From Bidens hawaiensis (lineage: Eukaryota; Streptophyta; Magnoliopsida; Asterales; Asteraceae): a stretch of DNA of 64,000 nucleotides. Location: positions 186,001 through 250,000 of the forward strand of contig JAIQDT010003780.1 of NCBI GenBank assembly GCA_021521415.1. The letters are read 5' to 3'. The notes under the pieces are model-generated. The model was not told the origin of the DNA. It did no database searches and saw nothing but the letters and a program-made list of their open reading frames with translations. The translations under genes were made by a program, and so were the position numbers. Positions 44,533 to 55,690 of this stretch are shown here, one piece after another; the first letter of the stretch is position 1, and each line of letters starts with the position of its first letter.

Positions 44533-45267
44533 ATGTCGACGCCACCCTCATCATCATCCGATTCGATGACGCATGCTCACGGGAAGGAACCTCAGTTACC
44601 TACCGCCTCGCCACCCCGCGTAGTCCCGGAACTCGAAGCTCCCGCACCGAAGAGGTACCGCCTATCCGGAGGCCTTTACGAAAACGACGTTAGCTGGGAT
44701 TGGTACCCTAACATGATCAGACGTATGGTCTATCGCGAACAAGTTTCCCCGTTGCCTCACCCGAACCATCCTGCTTATCCCAACACCCTACCACCCATAG
44801 CCGAACCTGTAGAGAGAGTTCTCGCAGCTGTTGTTTCATGCTTGGAGCGTGATGTGGGTTACATGCGCTACACGAGAGAAAATGTTGCCAGACTGTTTAA
44901 AGACGGAACCGAGACTCAGGAGGAGATTGCCCGCATGGCAGCGGCAATGAAAGATATGCAAGAGACTAGTGATCAGCAAATGAAGGTTATGATGAAGATG
45001 CAAGCCGAGATGATAGACTTGCAAGAGCAACTCCAAGAAGCAAGGACCCGAACTGAGATAGCTCTAGAGCGTTGCGATGTCTTACGAATGCAACTTGCTC
45101 AGAACGCAGCCGAACCTGAGGCAGAGCCTGAGGCCGAACCCGAAGGAGATCCCGAAGAGGAGCCTGAGGAGGATCCCGAGGAGGAACCCGAAGAGGAACC
45201 GGAGGAAGGACCGGCTGAGCCAGAGGCACACTCGAACATGTCCTCAGGCGACGACATCTCGGGATGA
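44533..45267 (+). CDS. Extra ORF upstream of gag, coiled-coil and acidic protein
   Basis: 244 aa, starting MSTPPSSSSDSMTHAHGK. No known domain recognised. The first third is Pro/Ser-rich with PKRYRLSGGLYENDVSWDW; the middle (about residues 95-200) is heptad-like and probably coiled coil (EEIARMAAAMKDMQ, MKVMMKMQAEMIDLQEQ, ALERCDVLRMQLAQ); the last 45 residues are Pro/Glu repeats (EPEAEPEAEPEG-type) and end SSGDDISG. It lies between the PBS and gag, 10 bases before the gag ATG and in another frame, so it would be the first ORF of the full-length RNA. The open frame extends upstream to 44461, but this ATG is the first plausible one. Chromoviruses usually have no such ORF. It may be a Gag-related or accessory protein; its function is unknown. 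Confidence 0.7.
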   Translation: MSTPPSSSSDSMTHAHGKEPQLPTASPPRVVPELEAPAPKRYRLSGGLYENDVSWDWYPNMIRRMVYREQVSPLPHPNHPAYPNTLPPIAEPVERVLAAVVSCLERDVGYMRYTRENVARLFKDGTETQEEIARMAAAMKDMQETSDQQMKVMMKMQAEMIDLQEQLQEARTRTEIALERCDVLRMQLAQNAAEPEAEPEAEPEGDPEEEPEEDPEEEPEEEPEEGPAEPEAHSNMSSGDDISG

Positions 45268-45277
45268 TAATACCTAG

Positions 45278-48200
45278 ATGGCTGGAAGAAACGCTGGACG
45301 TGGACGTGGTAACATCAGCTTGACTGCAGCTGAACTCCAAACTCTGCTGAACGACCATGTAATGGCCGCTTTAGCCGCACACGTTCAGAATCAAACTGGA
45401 GGTCCGAGTGGAACGTGTACCTTCAAGAACTACCTAGACTGCAAGCCCAGTACGTTTAAGGGCACTGAGGGAGCTATAGGCTTCCTGCGTTGGGCTGAGA
45501 AGGTCGAGTCGGCTTTTGAGATGTGTAATTGTCCCCCTGCCAGTAGGGTCAAATTCGCTGCTGGGACACTTGAGGATTCCGCCCTCACTTGGTGGAATTC
45601 AAACGTCCAGATCCTTGGGTTGGAACTGGCTAACGCGATGAACTGGGAGGAGTTCAAGAGCATGATGCGAGAGGAGTACTGTCCGAGGGAAGAAATTTCG
45701 AAGTTAGAGTCGGAGTTTTGGTCGTTGAAGATGGTGGGTTCGGAAATCGAAGCCTACACCACTCGTTCGCACGAGTTGGCTGTGATGTGTCCGCGGATGG
45801 TGGATCCGCCGAGCAAGAGGATAGAAATGTACATTGATGGATTAGCACCGCAGATTCAGGGCATGGTGACGTCTTCCAGACCAGCCACGATCCAACAAGC
45901 GATCCGTTTAGCTCACAAACTGACGGATCAGGCTGTGACCCAAGGTGCGTTACCACCTAGGGGTTCGACCGTTAAAGCCCGTGACAACCAGAGTAACGAC
46001 AATAACAGCAACAGCAACCCGAACAGCGGGAAGAGAAAGTTTGACAACACCAGATCTTCATCCTCGAACCTCCCACCGCAACACCACTACCGTAAGCCCG
46101 AATTTACTCGGAGCTTTAACACTCAGAATCACAACAACAACACCAACCACAACGGTAGCGGGCAGGTTTCGAGCGGATATGCTGGGAAATATCCAAAGTG
46201 CAACAGGTGCAACTATCATCATGTTGGCCAGTGTGACCGTGTCAAGTGTCAGAGATGCGGAAAGATAGGTCACCCAGCGAAAGAGTGTAGAGGAGACCTT
46301 GCGGCAAAGGGTGCTCCTAAGCCACCGATGACAACTAAGGGATGTTTTGAATGTGGGCAGGAAGGTCATTTCCGGAAGGATTGCCCCAAGCTGAAACAGA
46401 ATGACAACAATGGGGGTAATGGAAGTGGCAGTAATGGTGGAGGAAATGGCAAAGGAAGAGCGTTTGTGATTGGATCGGGTCAAGCCCGCAATGACCCGCA
46501 TGTGGTGTCTGGTAAGTTCCCTGTAAACGATTGTTTTGCTTCTGTTTTATTTGACACTGGAGCTGATAGGAGTTTTGTGTCGAAAGCCTTTAGCCAACTT
46601 TTAGACCTTACTCCAACCCCGTTAGACGCTAAGTTTCCTGTCGAATTAGCTAACGGTAAAACTGTAGTAACAACTCATATACTTGCGGGATGTAAGTTGA
46701 AACTGTCAGGTCATGTCTTTGATATCGACCTTATTCCTTTTACGCTTAGTAGTTTCGATGTCGTTGTCGGCATGGACTGGTTATCCGAGAACCGAGCGGA
46801 GATTATATGCCATGATAAGATAGTCCATATTACCACCCCTTCCGGCGAGATCATTTCGGTCCGAGGCGAGAGAAGCGGCATGACCACCAGCGTCATTACC
46901 CTTTTGAAGGCACAGAAGTATCTACGAAAGGGTCATCCGGCAATTTTGGCGCAGATTGTTGAGAAACCCGCGGAGGAGAAACGAATTGAAGACATACCGG
47001 TTGTGCGAGACTTTCCGGAAGTTTTCCCAGAGGATTTGCCCGGACTCCCTCCTATTCGTCAAGTCGAATTCCAAATCGAGTTGACACCCGGTGCAGCACC
47101 CATAGCACGAGCCCCGTATCGGCTCGCACCGGCGGAACTTCAGGAGTTGTCCACTCAGTTGCAAGATTTGTTGGATAAGGGTTTTATCCGACCTAGCTCA
47201 TCGCCATGGGGAGCCCCTGTCTTGTTTGTCCGAAAGAAAGACGGGACTTTCCGAATGTGCATCGACTACCGGGAGTTGAACAAGGTGACGGTCAAGAACC
47301 GTTATCCTTTACCCCGAATTGATGATTTGTTTGACCAGCTTCAAGGATCGAGTTACTACTCGAAGATTGATCTACGATCCGGTTACCACCAGCTGAGAGT
47401 GCGCGAAGAAGATATCTCAAAGACGGCTTTCAGAACACGGTATGGTCACTACGAGTTTTCGGTTATGCCTTTTGGCCTAACCAACGCGCCAGCCGTATTT
47501 ATGGATCTCATGAATCGAGTATGCAAGGCGTACCTCGACAAGTTCGTGATTGTTTTCATCGATGATATTCTCGTCTACTCCAAGAACGAGACTGACCACG
47601 AAAAGCACCTAAGGGTAATTCTGGAACTATTGAAGAAGGAACAACTGTATGCTAAACTCTCGAAATGTGAATTTTGGCTTCGCGAGGTTCACTTTTTAGG
47701 ACATGTGATCAACGAGAATGGTATACATGTCGATCCCGGTAAGGTAGAGGCCATCAAAAACTGGGAAGCACCTAAGACTCCGACTGAGGTGCGACAATTC
47801 CTAGGACTGGCCTGCTACTACCGGCGTTTCATCGAGGGATTTTCAAAAATTGCTCAACCCCTCACCGCTTTGACCCACAAGGGCACTAAGTACAACTGGG
47901 GTGACGCGCAAGAATCCGCTTTTCAACTGTTGAAAACCAAGCTTTGTAGCGCCCCTATTTTAGCCCTCCCCGAGGGAACGGAAAATTTTGAGGTACACTT
48001 TGACGCATCTATACAAGGTCTCGGTTGTGTGCTGATGCAACTCGAGAAGGTTATAGCCTACGCCTCTAGACAACTACGGGTTCACGAGAAGAACTACACG
48101 ACCCATGATTTGGAACTCGGAGCTGTGGTGTTTGCTCTTAAGATATGGAGGCATTACTTGTACGGTACCAAGTTTACCATTTACACCGACCACAAGAGTC

Positions 48201-49876
48201 TCCAACATATCTACGATCAGAAGGAGCTGAACATGCGACAGCGTCGTTGGGTCGAGCTGCTTAAAGATTACGATTGTGCCATCAAGTACCACCCTGGCAA
48301 GGCCAATGTGGTGGCCGACGCCCTCAGCAGAAAGGAAACAGATAAACCCAGACGGGTGAGAGCATTGCAACTCACGATTCATGCCAGCTTACCCGATCAG
48401 ATTCGCGATGCGCAACTGGAAGCTTTGAAAGATGATAATCTTCCGTCGGAACTCATGCGGGGCATGAACAAGCAACTTGAAACCAGATCGGACGGGGCCC
48501 GATATTTTGAGAACCGGATTTGGGTTCCACGATACGGAGAGTTGAGAACTCTAGTGATGGACGAAGCTCATAAGTCCCGATATTCTATCCACCCTGGCTC
48601 AGATAAAATGTATCATGATTTAAAGGCACTTTACTGGTGGCCGAACATGAAAGCCGACATTGCCACCTACGTGAGCAAATGCTTGACTTGTGCCAGAGTC
48701 AAGATAGAATACCATAAACCATCTGGTCTACTGCAACAACCGGAACTCCCAATGTGGAAATGGGAACACATCTCAATGGACTTTATTACGGGTTTGCCTA
48801 AGACACCGACGGGATGCGATACCATCTGGGTGATCGTTGACCGGTTGACTAAATCGGCACACTTCCTAGCAATTAAGGAAACGGACAAAATGGAAAGACT
48901 GACTCGCGTATACATGAAAGAAGTGGTGTCTAGACACGGAGTGCCTGTCTCGATCATTTCCGATTGAGATTCTCGTTTCACCTCGCACTTTTGGAAGTCG
49001 CTGCAAAGCGCACTGGGCACCCGTCTCGATATGAGTACAGCATACCATCCTCAGACGGATGGGCAAAGTGAACGGACTATTCAGACCCTGAAGGATATGT
49101 TGCGTGCATGCGTTTTAGATTTCGGAAAAAGTTGGGAACCCCACTTACCCTTGGTAGAGTTTTCGTATAATAACAGCTACCACGCAAGTATTAAGGCAGC
49201 GCCGTTTGAAGCGCTGTACGGACGGAAGTGTCGATCACCACTCTGCTGGGCAGAGGTGGGTGACAGCCAAATCACTGGTCCGGAACTGGCACTCGAAACC
49301 TCGGAAAAGATTGTTCAAATCCGAAATCGCATGGCAGCAGCACGAGATCGCCAAAAGAGTTACGCCGACAAGCGCCGAAAACCTCTCGAATTTCAAGTGA
49401 ACGATCGGGTGTTACTCAAAGTCTCACCTTGGAAAGGTGTGGTTCGCTTTGGAAAGCGAAACAAACTCAACCCACGGTATGTTGGTCCGTACCGGATAAC
49501 TGAGCGCATTGGTCCGGTGGCGTACCGACTGGATCTACCAACAGAACTCAGTGGCGTACACGATGTATTCCACGTATCAAATTTGAAGAAATGCTTATCT
49601 GATGAATCCCAAGTAGTCCCTTTGGAGGAACTACAAATTGATGAACAATTACGTTTCATTGAAGAACCAGTCGAGGTTTTGGATTGGGAAACCAAAACGC
49701 TCAAACACAGCAAAATTCCAATCGTTAAGGTTCGTTGGAACTCGAGACGTGGACCGGAGTTCACGTGGGAACGCGAGGATCAAATGATGAAAAAGTATCC
49801 TCACCTTTTTGAAGGGCTAACCAAACACAGAAAACCGCGAAACTCGGCAAACCGTCAAACATCACCGGAGGTATGA
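45278..49876 (+). pseudogene. gag-pol: gag-pol polyprotein with one nonsense codon in integrase
   Basis: One frame encodes the capsid, protease, RT, RNase H, integrase and chromodomain. Gag starts [12 protein letters not shown], has the retrotransposon Gag region ([15 protein letters not shown] ... [12 protein letters not shown]) and zinc knuckles [14 protein letters not shown] and [14 protein letters not shown]. Protease DTGADRS is at residue about 426. RT starts near [15 protein letters not shown], with catalytic FIDD at about 760-763. RNase H has FDAS and the integrase HHCC finger follows. A TGA at 48965-48967 interrupts the integrase core in the SD-RD-S/GRF motif, where the sister element has an Arg codon; a CGA to TGA change would explain it. 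The same frame then runs on to 49876 through QSERTIQ and a chromodomain ([18 protein letters not shown]). No frameshift is seen. As it stands integrase is truncated, so this copy could move only with help from another element. Confidence 0.93.
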
Positions 49877-49879
49877 ATT

Positions 49880-50013
49880 AAATTTTGGGACGAAATTTCT
49901 TTCTACTAGGGGATGATATGACAAACTGAAATTTTTTTTTTTTTTACTCTTTCAGACTCTCATCACGACTTGACTCAAATTTTCGGGACGAAAATTCTTT
50001 AACATGGGAATGA
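49880..50013 (+). other. Duplicated stem-loop and polypurine region before the 3' LTR
   Basis: Two similar blocks: 49880-49898 (AAATTTTG-GGA-CGAAATTT) followed by CTAGGGGATGATATGACA, and 49978-49996 (AATTTTCG-GGA-CGAAAATT) followed by CATGGGAATGA and then the LTR start TGTGACA at 50014. Between them is a T run (49931-49945). The second block borders the LTR and is the likely functional plus-strand primer; the first looks like a duplicate about 98 bases upstream. Confidence 0.7.
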
Positions 50014-52757
50014 TGTGACAATCGTCAATTTCAGGTTAACTCCGTTAACTCAACTCCGTCAATTCAAACTTTAAGATCGTTAAATCTATAACGCACACTT
50101 CATTACATTTAAACTAGGGTTTAAATGACGCTTAACACTTACTACATGTGTAGTCTTTCGGGATTTGCACCGAAACGCAAACGAGTTGACGCAAACGATT
50201 GATAAATGAACGAAAAACGTCAAAACAATAATTATGTGATAATTATGTGTTAGATATATGTGTGTTACTTGATTATGTTATGTGGAATGTTAAACAAGAA
50301 ACAAGAACCAATTAGTTAGGCTAGAGATGTAACACTTGGAAGTAGAGGGACTAGAGTGTAACTTGTATAATTATAAATATAACCTTAACTACAAACCCTA
50401 ACTTATTTTCTTTTCTTTTCCCCCACACCACAAACCCCGATCGGCCCTCCCTTTGTTCTCCACGGCTGCCGTCCACAAGAACACACACATATACACATCA
50501 AATCAAGTGATTAATCCAAGAACTAGGTGCTAGGAAGGTATAATTGATCATCCTTTACCTTCTTGTTGTTTAATTTTGATGTTTAATGGGTTAAGTACAA
50601 ACCCTAGGCAGCCGATTTTGTTCATGTATATGGTTAATATGATTGTTGTTATTTGGATAATGAATTGATAACTAGATTGATGTTGTTGCATGATTCATTG
50701 TTGTCTTTGATTTGAGTTAAAACACAAACCCTAATCTTGTATGTATGGTGTAATTGAGATGCATGGATAGTAGTATTAGTGTCTAGCATGTTATATGATT
50801 TATTTGTGATCCATGGCTAGTGAAATTGTTAAGTTTTGATGTGAACAGAATCTGGGCAGAATGTGTATACGATGTTTAAATGACTGTAACGAAGTGTAAA
50901 CGTAAAAATTGGTTGAGATTGTGGGTACTGCAGTAAACTAGGTTGAGTCTAGTTTCCATGAAGTATAAGTTTGTAATTTTTGGACAAGTAGAAGTGTACT
51001 TTTATTATTTTACAAAAACGTGGTGCAAAGCTGAGCTGTTAGACCTGCTGTTAGGTTAAGTTGTAAATGTTATATCTCATGAACCACGAGGCCAATTGGG
51101 TTGGTTCCACTTCTGGAAGTTGACTCATTGAGTTAGGAACCAAACCCAAGTGGTCTTGCATTTATTGGATTTTTCGTTTAACGGGAATTGCAAATAACAT
51201 TCTGTTGCGCATGAATCTGACTGATATGAGTTTGCTGTAATGTTTTGGTCATTATAAGAAAAATATGTGGAATAAAAATAAGATAAAATATGTTCTGGAA
51301 ACCTAAGATATGTATGCTTCTGTGGTGATTTTTGGTGAATTAATTGAGACGTTATGATCGGTGAAATAGTACAATCTTTCAAGTAGAAATTCTGTCATAA
51401 TGAAACTAACTGCTGAGTTGTGTAAAAATGCATGAAATATGATAGTTTTTATATATTTGTTATGTTTTGACCAAAATACCCTTGCGGGGAATAGTTGCTA
51501 ATTGATTGCCATGAATTGACCAAATTGCCCTTATGGGGAATAATGGTTAGTTAATTTTGTTTGTTGACCAAAATGCCCTTACGGGGATAATTGCTAGTAA
51601 AGTATGTTATTAGTACGTGACACGAAAGTAATTGCTCACTCATGTATCGTATCACAATTGTACTTGTTTAAGTCACACACGATTCACAAACGAAACACGA
51701 AATCTGTTACGTGCATAGGTATTATGTGCCGAGTCTAGAGACTCGTTAAACGTACCGATACTTAGAAAATCTCTTTGTTATTTAGAACGCTAGAGAGTTT
51801 CTACGACGCGCATCACTTGGTGATCTATATCGGGATATTCTTCGCAAACAGTGAGTTTCACTTACCCCGCTCTTTGAACTGTTTTCAAACGTTTTTCATT
51901 TGGGGGAGATAACATACTCCGATAAACGCATTTTCTGAGATAAACGCATATTTAAGATTTTGTTATAAATTATATATCACTTGTAAAGGCTAAGCGGCAA
52001 ACGTAACATTTGAAGTCCCACACATCGAACCGGTTAATATTTGGAATAGCGAGTCACTGTTGAGTAGTACTACTGGGTTTGACAAACCCCTCCCGACGCT
52101 AAGCTCAACTGGAGGTTGAGTGGGTGTAATTTTGGCTAACACTTACCATGGTCTGGGTTGACCTGGTGACGGGCACTTGATAAACAGTCAGCTTCGGTCT
52201 CGAACCACTTAGCGATACTTGTTGTATAGATTAGCTACCTATCGATATATAATTTGACGTAACACTATCTGGTAATGCAAAACACTTAAACGCCGTAACG
52301 TGGTTACGCAACACTTAAACGCCGTAACGTGGTTACGCAACACTTAAACGCCGTAACGTGGTTACGCAACACTTAAACGCCGTAACGTGGTTACGCAACA
52401 CTGAAACGCCGTAACGAGGTTACGCAAAACGCTAAACGATTTATCTTATATAACTTGTGAACTCACCAACCTTGTGTTGACACTTTTAGTATGTTATTCT
52501 CAGGTAGCCGAGGCGGGCGCGCGGTTTAGGAGCATGCATTAAATGAAAACACTTTTATTCTGCAAACTTATTTTTAACAGTTATCTTTGGTTTTAAGTCG
52601 TCCTGCGTGACGCAGCTTTTGAATTAAGGTTTTTACGCTTCCGCACTTATTTTGCATTTAAACGTTTTTATGGTTTGATTATAACTGATGATTCCGATCC
52701 TGCCAGTTCACACCCTCTGACGGTAAAACTCCGTTAGTGGATTTTGAGGGTGTGACA
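50014..52757 (+). repeat. 3' LTR, 2744 bp
   Basis: Same sequence as the 5' LTR apart from the few changes listed for the element. It has one extra 29-bp unit and starts directly after GGGAATGA. The visible indels account for the 27-bp length difference. Confidence 0.95.
52283..52427 (+). repeat. 29-bp tandem array in the 3' LTR, 5 units
   Basis: Same unit as 43911-44026, with one more copy; the final variant unit is shared. Both LTRs were identical when inserted, so copy number has changed in one of them since. Confidence 0.95.
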
Positions 52758-53608
52758 GTCTTTAACAAATGCTAATGCACCATTTCCACTACCTCCTCCG
52801 GGTATATATATTACAATCTCAACTTTATTTCTTATATTACATATATAGTTTTGATGCATGCATCGTCTTTTTTAGATAAATATTATCTATGTGATGCTGC
52901 GTATGCACACACTCGTGGATTTATGGCACCATATCGAAATGTGAGGTACTGGCTTGGAGATTTTCGAAGAAATCGTGCATTGACCGAAAAAGAAAAGTTC
53001 AACCACGCACATGCAAAACTTAGAAATGTTATTGAACGTTCTTATGGGGTATTAAAGGCACGTTTTCCAATATTAAAAAAAATGGCGCCTTTCTCGTTGG
53101 TTACACAACGAAATATTACGATTGCATGTTTTGCACTTCACAATTTTATACGGAAAGAGGGTTTAAGCGATGACCTTTTTGATGAATATGATCACCCAAA
53201 TGTACGTTTTCAAGATGGAGATGAAGATGCACAAGATAATGGTGAAGAAGGAGAAGCTCGACATGGAAGTGCAGCGGATCGTGAATTCATGAGTCAACTT
53301 CGAGATCAAATAGCACAACAATTAATGCAAAACAATGTGCTTTGAGTTTATTTTATGTTATGTGTTTTTTAAACTTGTTTTTAATATTATAATTTTATGT
53401 AACTTGAATGTTAAATAACTTCTATCCAGTGAGATAAGTTTGATAATTTACATATTTTCAGTTTATGCAGACAGTATCAACTTATAAAAACAAACAGTCT
53501 TATTTTTTCAGCTTACAGAGCTTCAGACCACATCTTCAGCTGCAGACATAAAAACAGATGAAATCAGCTTACAGACAGTTTATGTCTGCAAAAACAAACA
53601 GCACCTAA

Positions 53609-54715
53609 GTAAACTATAAAGTCAATTTGAAAATTCAGAGTTGCTATGGATGATTGACAGCAATGGATTTAGCAATAGTCAATTATGTGTGGTCCAAGTA
53701 AATCAGTAGAAATAATATATAAGTTGGATTCGGGTGACTAGACACTAAAAACGTAATAGTATGGTTGTACAAAAAATCTTAATATGTAATTCCAAACCCA
53801 AAATATATATTTATCTACCTACAACTTATATACGTACTTTTGCGTTTTAAAATCCGAAACCCCTATTTATTTCACAGCCTCAATATTTAATATTTAAATT
53901 TAACTATTTAATACTAATATTTAGTTATTTAGTGTTTATAATTATACTTTCAGAATTTGAATATCTGTTGTGTAATCGAAATTTCGGATACGGTTAAGTA
54001 TACCGAAATGAACTATCCGAAATTTTTGAATATCCAGAATTTGGATATTCAAATTTGCTGAAATCCAATTTTGAATGCCCTGGTTAATGGTTGATGAAGA
54101 GTTCTGGCGGAAAGTATTGATGACATATAAAAGTTAATTAGTGCTAAGAGGGTCAAGTTTGTCATTTCAAATAAAGGTTATGATGCATAGTTGTCAATTT
54201 TCTTTCATATCGTTAATTTGTAAGTGTAACACCCAATACATATTTAACTTTGATTAAAATGCTTGTTAGGTCCATTTTTATTTTGTGCCAAATATAATTT
54301 CGCTCGCATACTTTAAGAAAACTCCAAAAGGTTATAGTTTAAAGTATATATAGACTTTTACATGTGTCACGTTTACACAGAGAACATTTGCAATGCTAAG
54401 TATTACATATTAATAACTCAAGTATTAAACCCAAACTTGTTAACCCGAGAATTTTAACCCAACTAGTTCCCAGCCAATGTTCAACTGTGAGCACTAGCAG
54501 AATCTGATTCTATATATATACAATTAAGCTCAGTGCCCAACCAACACCCATGGATGACATATATACAACATACTTTTGGTAAAATATCTCATCTTTTAAT
54601 ACCCTTACAACACATATAAAAGACTGTGTGTTGTTGGCATTCATTGGAGCCGCAAACGAAAGCCTATCAACTAGAGCGGTGCGACTGCAACTCGACGTAA
54701 ATTCGGTCAATGTGG
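53609..54715. other. Spacer
   Basis: AT-rich. TCGAAATTTCGGATA and CCGAAATTTTTGAATATCC words (about 53978-54030) suggest a miniature-element remnant. No gene seen. Confidence 0.4.
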
Positions 54716-55413
54716 GTTTACGATAGGGATGAGCATAATCGGTACCGGTATCGATTGGTACCGGTACCGATACCGAAATCGGTACCGATTTGGTACCGTC
54801 GGTACCGAATCGGTACCAAAGTTTTAAGTTTCGGGATCGGTACGGTACCGGTACCGGTACAGTACGGTACGGTACCGGTATTTTTCGATTTTTTACCCTC
54901 GGTACCGTCCCGGTACTATCCCGGAACCGTACCGGTACCAAGAATATCCGATTTTCGGGATCGGTATTTTCGGTACCGGTACGGTACCGTGCTCATCCCT
55001 AGTTTACGACACTGGAAATAAGCCAAAAAATAAGTTTGTTAACCCCCCAAATTTAACAAATTTAAACTACATGTTGTGGTGGCGAACCAACTCAAGCTCA
55101 ACCGGTATCAGGTTACGGCATCGAAAGGAAAAAACTAATTTGTCCACACCCAAATATAAAAGTGAACTTATTAAAATACAAAACACAGCGAACGATTGAA
55201 ATTGACGAAGAAAAAAAAATATCAACATGACGTTGCAGCAGCGAACCGATGTGAATTTGACCGGACTCGATGGTATCGGCAGTAAATCGTTAAAAAACCA
55301 AGTGTTGTCGTGACGAACAAGCGCGGATTTTGTCGGTACACCGGAAGTAAAGCAAAAAAAACATCCACGCCCAAATACGAATTAACATTTTAAAACAACA
55401 AAAACCAAAGCAA

Positions 55414-55449
<36 letters not shown>

Positions 55450-55690
55450 TGTGCGTTGGAGCTGCAAAATGACGCGAGTTTGGCCTAAATTTACGAACAA
55501 AAAATTAGCATGGCAAAAAAACCCACGCTTTGCAAACACGGACTGACGCAAATTCGACTGGAATCGACGGTGTCGACACTAAAGTAAAACATAAAATGTT
55601 TCAAATAAAGAAATTGTTTAAGAAAAACCAAAAATTGAATCCACCAATCAAAGCAGGCCGGTGCCACTACGTGGATCAATAGATATGTTG
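54630..55690 (+). repeat. Diverged tandem repeats, about 100-120-bp units
   Basis: About six degraded units share the order GCGAAC-like, then TTCGACCGGA-like, then CGG(T/C)ATCGGCA-like, then AAAGCAAAAAA and CACGCCCAAATA phrases (for example around 55080, 55230, 55315, 55450 and 55540). The hAT miniature above lies inside the first unit, and an (AAT)n microsatellite (55415-55448) lies in the fourth. Origin unknown. Confidence 0.45.
54724..55001 (+). mobile_element. hAT-type miniature element, 278 bp
   Basis: Terminal inverted repeats TAGGGATGAGC / GCTCATCCCTA and a perfect 8-bp target duplication GTTTACGA (54716-54723 and 55002-55009). The inside is dominated by GGTACCGGTACCG words in both orientations, which create accidental open frames on both strands. 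Same family as 12038-12753. Confidence 0.92.

Larger units (their letters stand above)
41642..52757 (+). mobile_element. Young Tekay-type Ty3/gypsy LTR retrotransposon, 11.1 kb
   Basis: Complete element: 5' LTR 41642-44358, primer-binding site, extra ORF, gag-pol, polypurine tract, 3' LTR 50014-52757. Target duplication ATCTT (41637-41641) versus GTCTT (52758-52762), one mismatch. The two LTRs are nearly identical; the visible differences are about three substitutions, six single-base indels and one 29-bp repeat unit. It inserted into the transposase exon of a Harbinger element, so it is younger than that element. Confidence 0.95.
40918..53345 (+). pseudogene. Harbinger DDE transposase gene, disrupted by retrotransposon
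   Basis: HARBI1-like nuclease that cuts and joins the element ends. Exon 1 40918-41379 holds the helix-turn-helix part (LLRMSRDSFVRLCTHF, EEKMAMFLMMLGHNQRF). Exon 2 41446-41641 has the first catalytic Asp in GALDGT and a second in GVAHDSRIL. It is then cut by an 11.1-kb LTR element and resumes at 52763-52801 (coding APFPLPPP). A GT-AG intron leads to exon 3 52876-53345, with KYYLCDAAY, the catalytic Glu in NVIERSYGVLKARFPIL, and the tail HNFIRKEG. Across the insertion the reading frame is kept if the insert and one target duplication are ignored, so the insertion is the only visible lesion. ATG 40918 gives MDYNQK; the open frame reaches further upstream, but the chosen start follows a probable splice site. 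Confidence 0.88.
38631..53605 (+). mobile_element. PIF/Harbinger DNA transposon, split by an LTR retrotransposon
   Basis: Left TIR 38631-38648 (GGTGATGTTTGTTTTTGC) and right TIR 53588-53605 (reverse complement GGTGCTGTTTGTTTTTGC) match 17 of 18 bases. The 3-bp duplication TAA flanks it (38628-38630 and 53606-53608), as expected for this superfamily. It carries the usual two genes in the same direction: a Myb/SANT-type ORF1 and a DDE transposase. Without the inserted retrotransposon (41642-52757) and its target duplication the element is about 3.85 kb. Apart from the insertion, both ORFs look open with intact splice sites, so it may have been mobile until it was split. Confidence 0.93.

Noticed and set aside
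45430..46501. Minus-strand frames inside gag-pol
   Set aside because: Shadows of the plus-strand coding frame; no domain.
54510..55021. Frames of 70-143 codons with VPVRYR-type repeats
   Set aside because: Same cause: GGTACCGGTACC words of the hAT miniature element read in several frames.
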